From positions 1 to 64,000 of the forward strand of contig NZ_JBGGTQ010000007.1 of assembly GCF_041320705.1 (NCBI RefSeq): 64,000 nucleotides of DNA. The letters are read 5' to 3'. This document shows positions 62,172-64,000 of this stretch, in pieces. The notes beneath the pieces were generated by a model, which worked only from the letters and a program-made list of their open reading frames with translations, was not told the DNA's origin and ran no database searches. Numbering within the stretch: the first letter of the stretch is position 1; each line of letters opens with the position of its first letter. Origin of the DNA: Kineococcus mangrovi (lineage in GTDB: Bacteria; Actinomycetota; Actinomycetes; Actinomycetales; Kineococcaceae). The translations under genes were made by a program, and so were the position numbers.

Positions 62172-63524
62172 TCACCGCAGGAACTCCTCGACGTCCAGCA
62201 CCCCGCCGGCCCCCTCGAACTCCGCGCGCACCGCGGCCAGCAGCGCGGGGTCGGCCAGGACGTCCAGGGCGGTGAGCGCCAGCCCGACCGCGCCGTCGAG
62301 AACTCCGCGGTCACCCGTCGCCGATCCGGCCGCCGCGGCGAACTCGGCGGTGTGCAGCGAGGTGCCGGGGGAGGAGATCGCGAGCATCGGGTGGATCGCC
62401 GGGACCCGCACGCTGACGTTCCCCAGGTCGGTGGACCCCGACAGGGTCTCGGGCACCACGCCCGGCGGCAGGGACGTCCGGCCGCGCCGCCGCTGGTGCG
62501 CCGTCCAGCGCGCCGCCAGTTCCCGGTTGGCCCGGATCGGCAGGTACGCCGGCTGCCGGTCCCACTCCAGCTCGACGCCGGTGCCGGTCATGGCGGCCGC
62601 GGCGCGCAGGACGAGCTCCACGCGCGAGCACAGGTCGACCAGCGTGGCGGGTTCGGCCGAGCGGACGTAGTACTCCGCGCTCGCCGTCGCGGGCACGACG
62701 TTGGGCCGCTGCCCGCCGTCGACGACGATGCCGTGGACGCGGTCGGACGGCGTGATGTGCTGGCGCAGCATCGCGATGCCGCTGTAGCCCGCGACGACGG
62801 CGTCCAGGGCGTTGCGGCCCATGAACGGCTGGGCCGAGGCGTGCGCGGCCACCCCGCGGTACGTCGCCCGCACCTGCCGGCGGCCCAGGAACGGCTGGAT
62901 CGCCACGTCGTAGGAGAACGGGTGCAGCATGACGACGGCGTCGACGCCCTCGAACGCGCCGTCGCGGGCCATGAACTCCTTGCCGCCCCCGCCCTCCTCG
63001 GCCGGGGTCCCCAGCAGCACGACCGTGCCGCCGACGGCGCCGGAACGCAGGGCGTGCACGAGCCCCAGGAACGCCCCGACCGCGGTGGCGCAGATGACGT
63101 TGTGCCCGCAGCCGTGCCCGATGCCGGGCAGCGCGTCGTACTCGGCGAGCACGGCCACGGTGGGGCCCTCACCGGCGCTGACGTCCGCGCGCAGCGCCGT
63201 GTCGAGGCCGTGGACCCCCACCTGCGCCTCGACGCCGTGCCGGGCCAGCAGGTCCGCGACGGCCCGCACGGAGCCGTGCTCGGCGAAACCCTCCTCCGGG
63301 TGGGCGTGCAGCGCGCGGCTGAGCGCGATCAGGTCGTCCCCGAACCCCTCCACGACGGCCTCGGTGGCGGCCAGCACCTCCTCGCCCGCCCCGGCGTGCT
63401 CGCTGCGCAGGGGCTCGGCGGTGCGGGCGGCCCGGTCGATCGCCGCCCGCACCCCCGCGAGGTACGTGCCGTCGGGGGGTGTCGGGCGCGTGTCGTCCAG
63501 GGGGTCCGGGGTCGCGTCGGCCAT
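62172..63524 (-). CDS. M20-family metallopeptidase/amidohydrolase
   Basis: A 450-residue zinc hydrolase. Metal-binding motifs are HAHPEEGF, GHGCGHN and PAEEGGGGK, and VMLHPFSYD lies in the second metal site. A dimerisation domain lies around 200-310 (ATYRGVAAHASAQPFMGRNALDA). Relatives act on N-acyl amino acids or aminobenzoyl-glutamate (AbgB-like). ATG 63524 begins MADATPDPLDD; the longer frame looks non-coding. Confidence 0.9.
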   Translation of the reverse strand: MADATPDPLDDTRPTPPDGTYLAGVRAAIDRAARTAEPLRSEHAGAGEEVLAATEAVVEGFGDDLIALSRALHAHPEEGFAEHGSVRAVADLLARHGVEAQVGVHGLDTALRADVSAGEGPTVAVLAEYDALPGIGHGCGHNVICATAVGAFLGLVHALRSGAVGGTVVLLGTPAEEGGGGKEFMARDGAFEGVDAVVMLHPFSYDVAIQPFLGRRQVRATYRGVAAHASAQPFMGRNALDAVVAGYSGIAMLRQHITPSDRVHGIVVDGGQRPNVVPATASAEYYVRSAEPATLVDLCSRVELVLRAAAAMTGTGVELEWDRQPAYLPIRANRELAARWTAHQRRRGRTSLPPGVVPETLSGSTDLGNVSVRVPAIHPMLAISSPGTSLHTAEFAAAAGSATGDRGVLDGAVGLALTALDVLADPALLAAVRAEFEGAGGVLDVEEFLR

Positions 63525-63577
63525 GCCCAGCAGACCTACCGCCTCCGGACCCCGGCTGTCGACCAGGACGCTGCGCG

Positions 63578-64000
63578 TCAGCTCGTGGCGGGGGGCCCGC
63601 TGACGGCGGCGACGGGCTTGTCCAGCGCGGTGCCCGACCCGTCGCGCCGGCCCTGGGGACCGGGCAGCGCCACGGCGCTGCCCGTCGACGTCGCGGCCTC
63701 GGCCGGGCCCCGGCCCGCCCACGCCAGCAGCAGGGTGTCCTCCCCGCGCGCGAACCGGTGGCAGCGGACCCCGCCGGTGGCCCGGCCCTTGGAGGGGTAA
63801 TCCGACAGCGGGGTGACCTTGGCCGAGCCGACCTGCGAGACCCCGCCGGCCCCGTCCCCGGCGACGGTCACCACGACCGCGTCGGGGGCGTCGGCCTCGA
63901 CCGCCGTCATCGACAGCACCCGCGCCCCGGGGGTCAGCTTGACCCCCGCCACCCCGGCGGCGCCCCGCCCCTGCGGGCGCACCAGCGCGGCGGAGAAGCG
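63578..64000 (-). CDS. parC: DNA topoisomerase IV subunit A (ParC), C-terminal part
   Basis: The last 140 residues of a type IIA topoisomerase A subunit; the rest lies beyond the right edge. The visible part is the end of the C-terminal beta-pinwheel (QGRGAAGVAGVKLTPGARVLSM, then GSAKVTPLSDYPSKGRATGGVRCHRF), where GyrA-type blades repeat the RxxxGV pattern. With parE 12 kb away, this completes topoisomerase IV as in Streptomyces. ParC rather than GyrA is inferred from context. Confidence 0.85.
   Translation of the reverse strand, partial: RFSAALVRPQGRGAAGVAGVKLTPGARVLSMTAVEADAPDAVVVTVAGDGAGGVSQVGSAKVTPLSDYPSKGRATGGVRCHRFARGEDTLLLAWAGRGPAEAATSTGSAVALPGPQGRRDGSGTALDKPVAAVSGPPATS

Overview
The window is very GC-rich and most real genes end codons in G or C. 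Its genes, GTG starts, mycothiol-era actinobacterial families and an Rv0909-like protein point to a high-GC actinomycete. The gene set and fused transporters fit the Kineosporiaceae (Kineococcus or a relative), but genus placement is an inference. The order recA-recX, gluABCD, miaB, miaA, dapF, hflX, dinG-like helicase, lexA, LysM gene, nrdR, sigA, parE, parC is the conserved chromosomal backbone seen from memory in Streptomyces and mycobacteria. This is therefore chromosome, not plasmid.

Layout: 1-2250 is a small accessory patch with an ECF sigma factor, a coupled membrane protein, a gene-poor stretch and a possible insertion-sequence end. 2275-4282 is recA-recX plus a small monooxygenase. 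4307-7628 is a glutamate-type amino-acid ABC importer on the minus strand. 7748-14091 holds tRNA modification (miaB, miaA), lysine/cell-wall synthesis (dapF) and the ribosome GTPase hflX. 14226-22663 holds the DNA-damage block: a DinG-like helicase, lexA, a LysM cell-division-inhibitor candidate and nrdR. A PAS-GAF-PP2C phosphatase, a broken immunity-like gene and a small membrane gene sit between lexA and the LysM gene. 22725-46250 is housekeeping and metabolic genes (serA, a fused ABC exporter, UdgX, gnd, DedA and others). 46435-51164 carries sigA and parE. 51376-56997 is a complete fructose PTS operon including HPr and enzyme I. 57088-63524 is an esterase, an orphan AAA+ ATPase, two gene remnants around a LysR/LysE pair, and an M20 peptidase. 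The right edge cuts parC.

How the genes work together: the strongest theme is a DNA-damage response visible at sequence level. LexA boxes lie before recA, lexA and the LysM gene. A second, RecA-NDp/PafBC-type promoter lies before recA, and a weaker one before the DinG-like helicase. UdgX adds uracil repair. The fructose operon encodes the whole phosphorelay from PEP to fructose-1,6-bisphosphate, with its own DeoR-type regulator first. Many genes overlap by ATGA or GTGA, so translational coupling is common, and several starts sit 5-8 bases after a -10-like hexamer, suggesting leaderless transcripts. No tRNA, rRNA or CRISPR array was seen. I did not find a clearly new defence or biosynthetic system; the less usual items are listed as findings.
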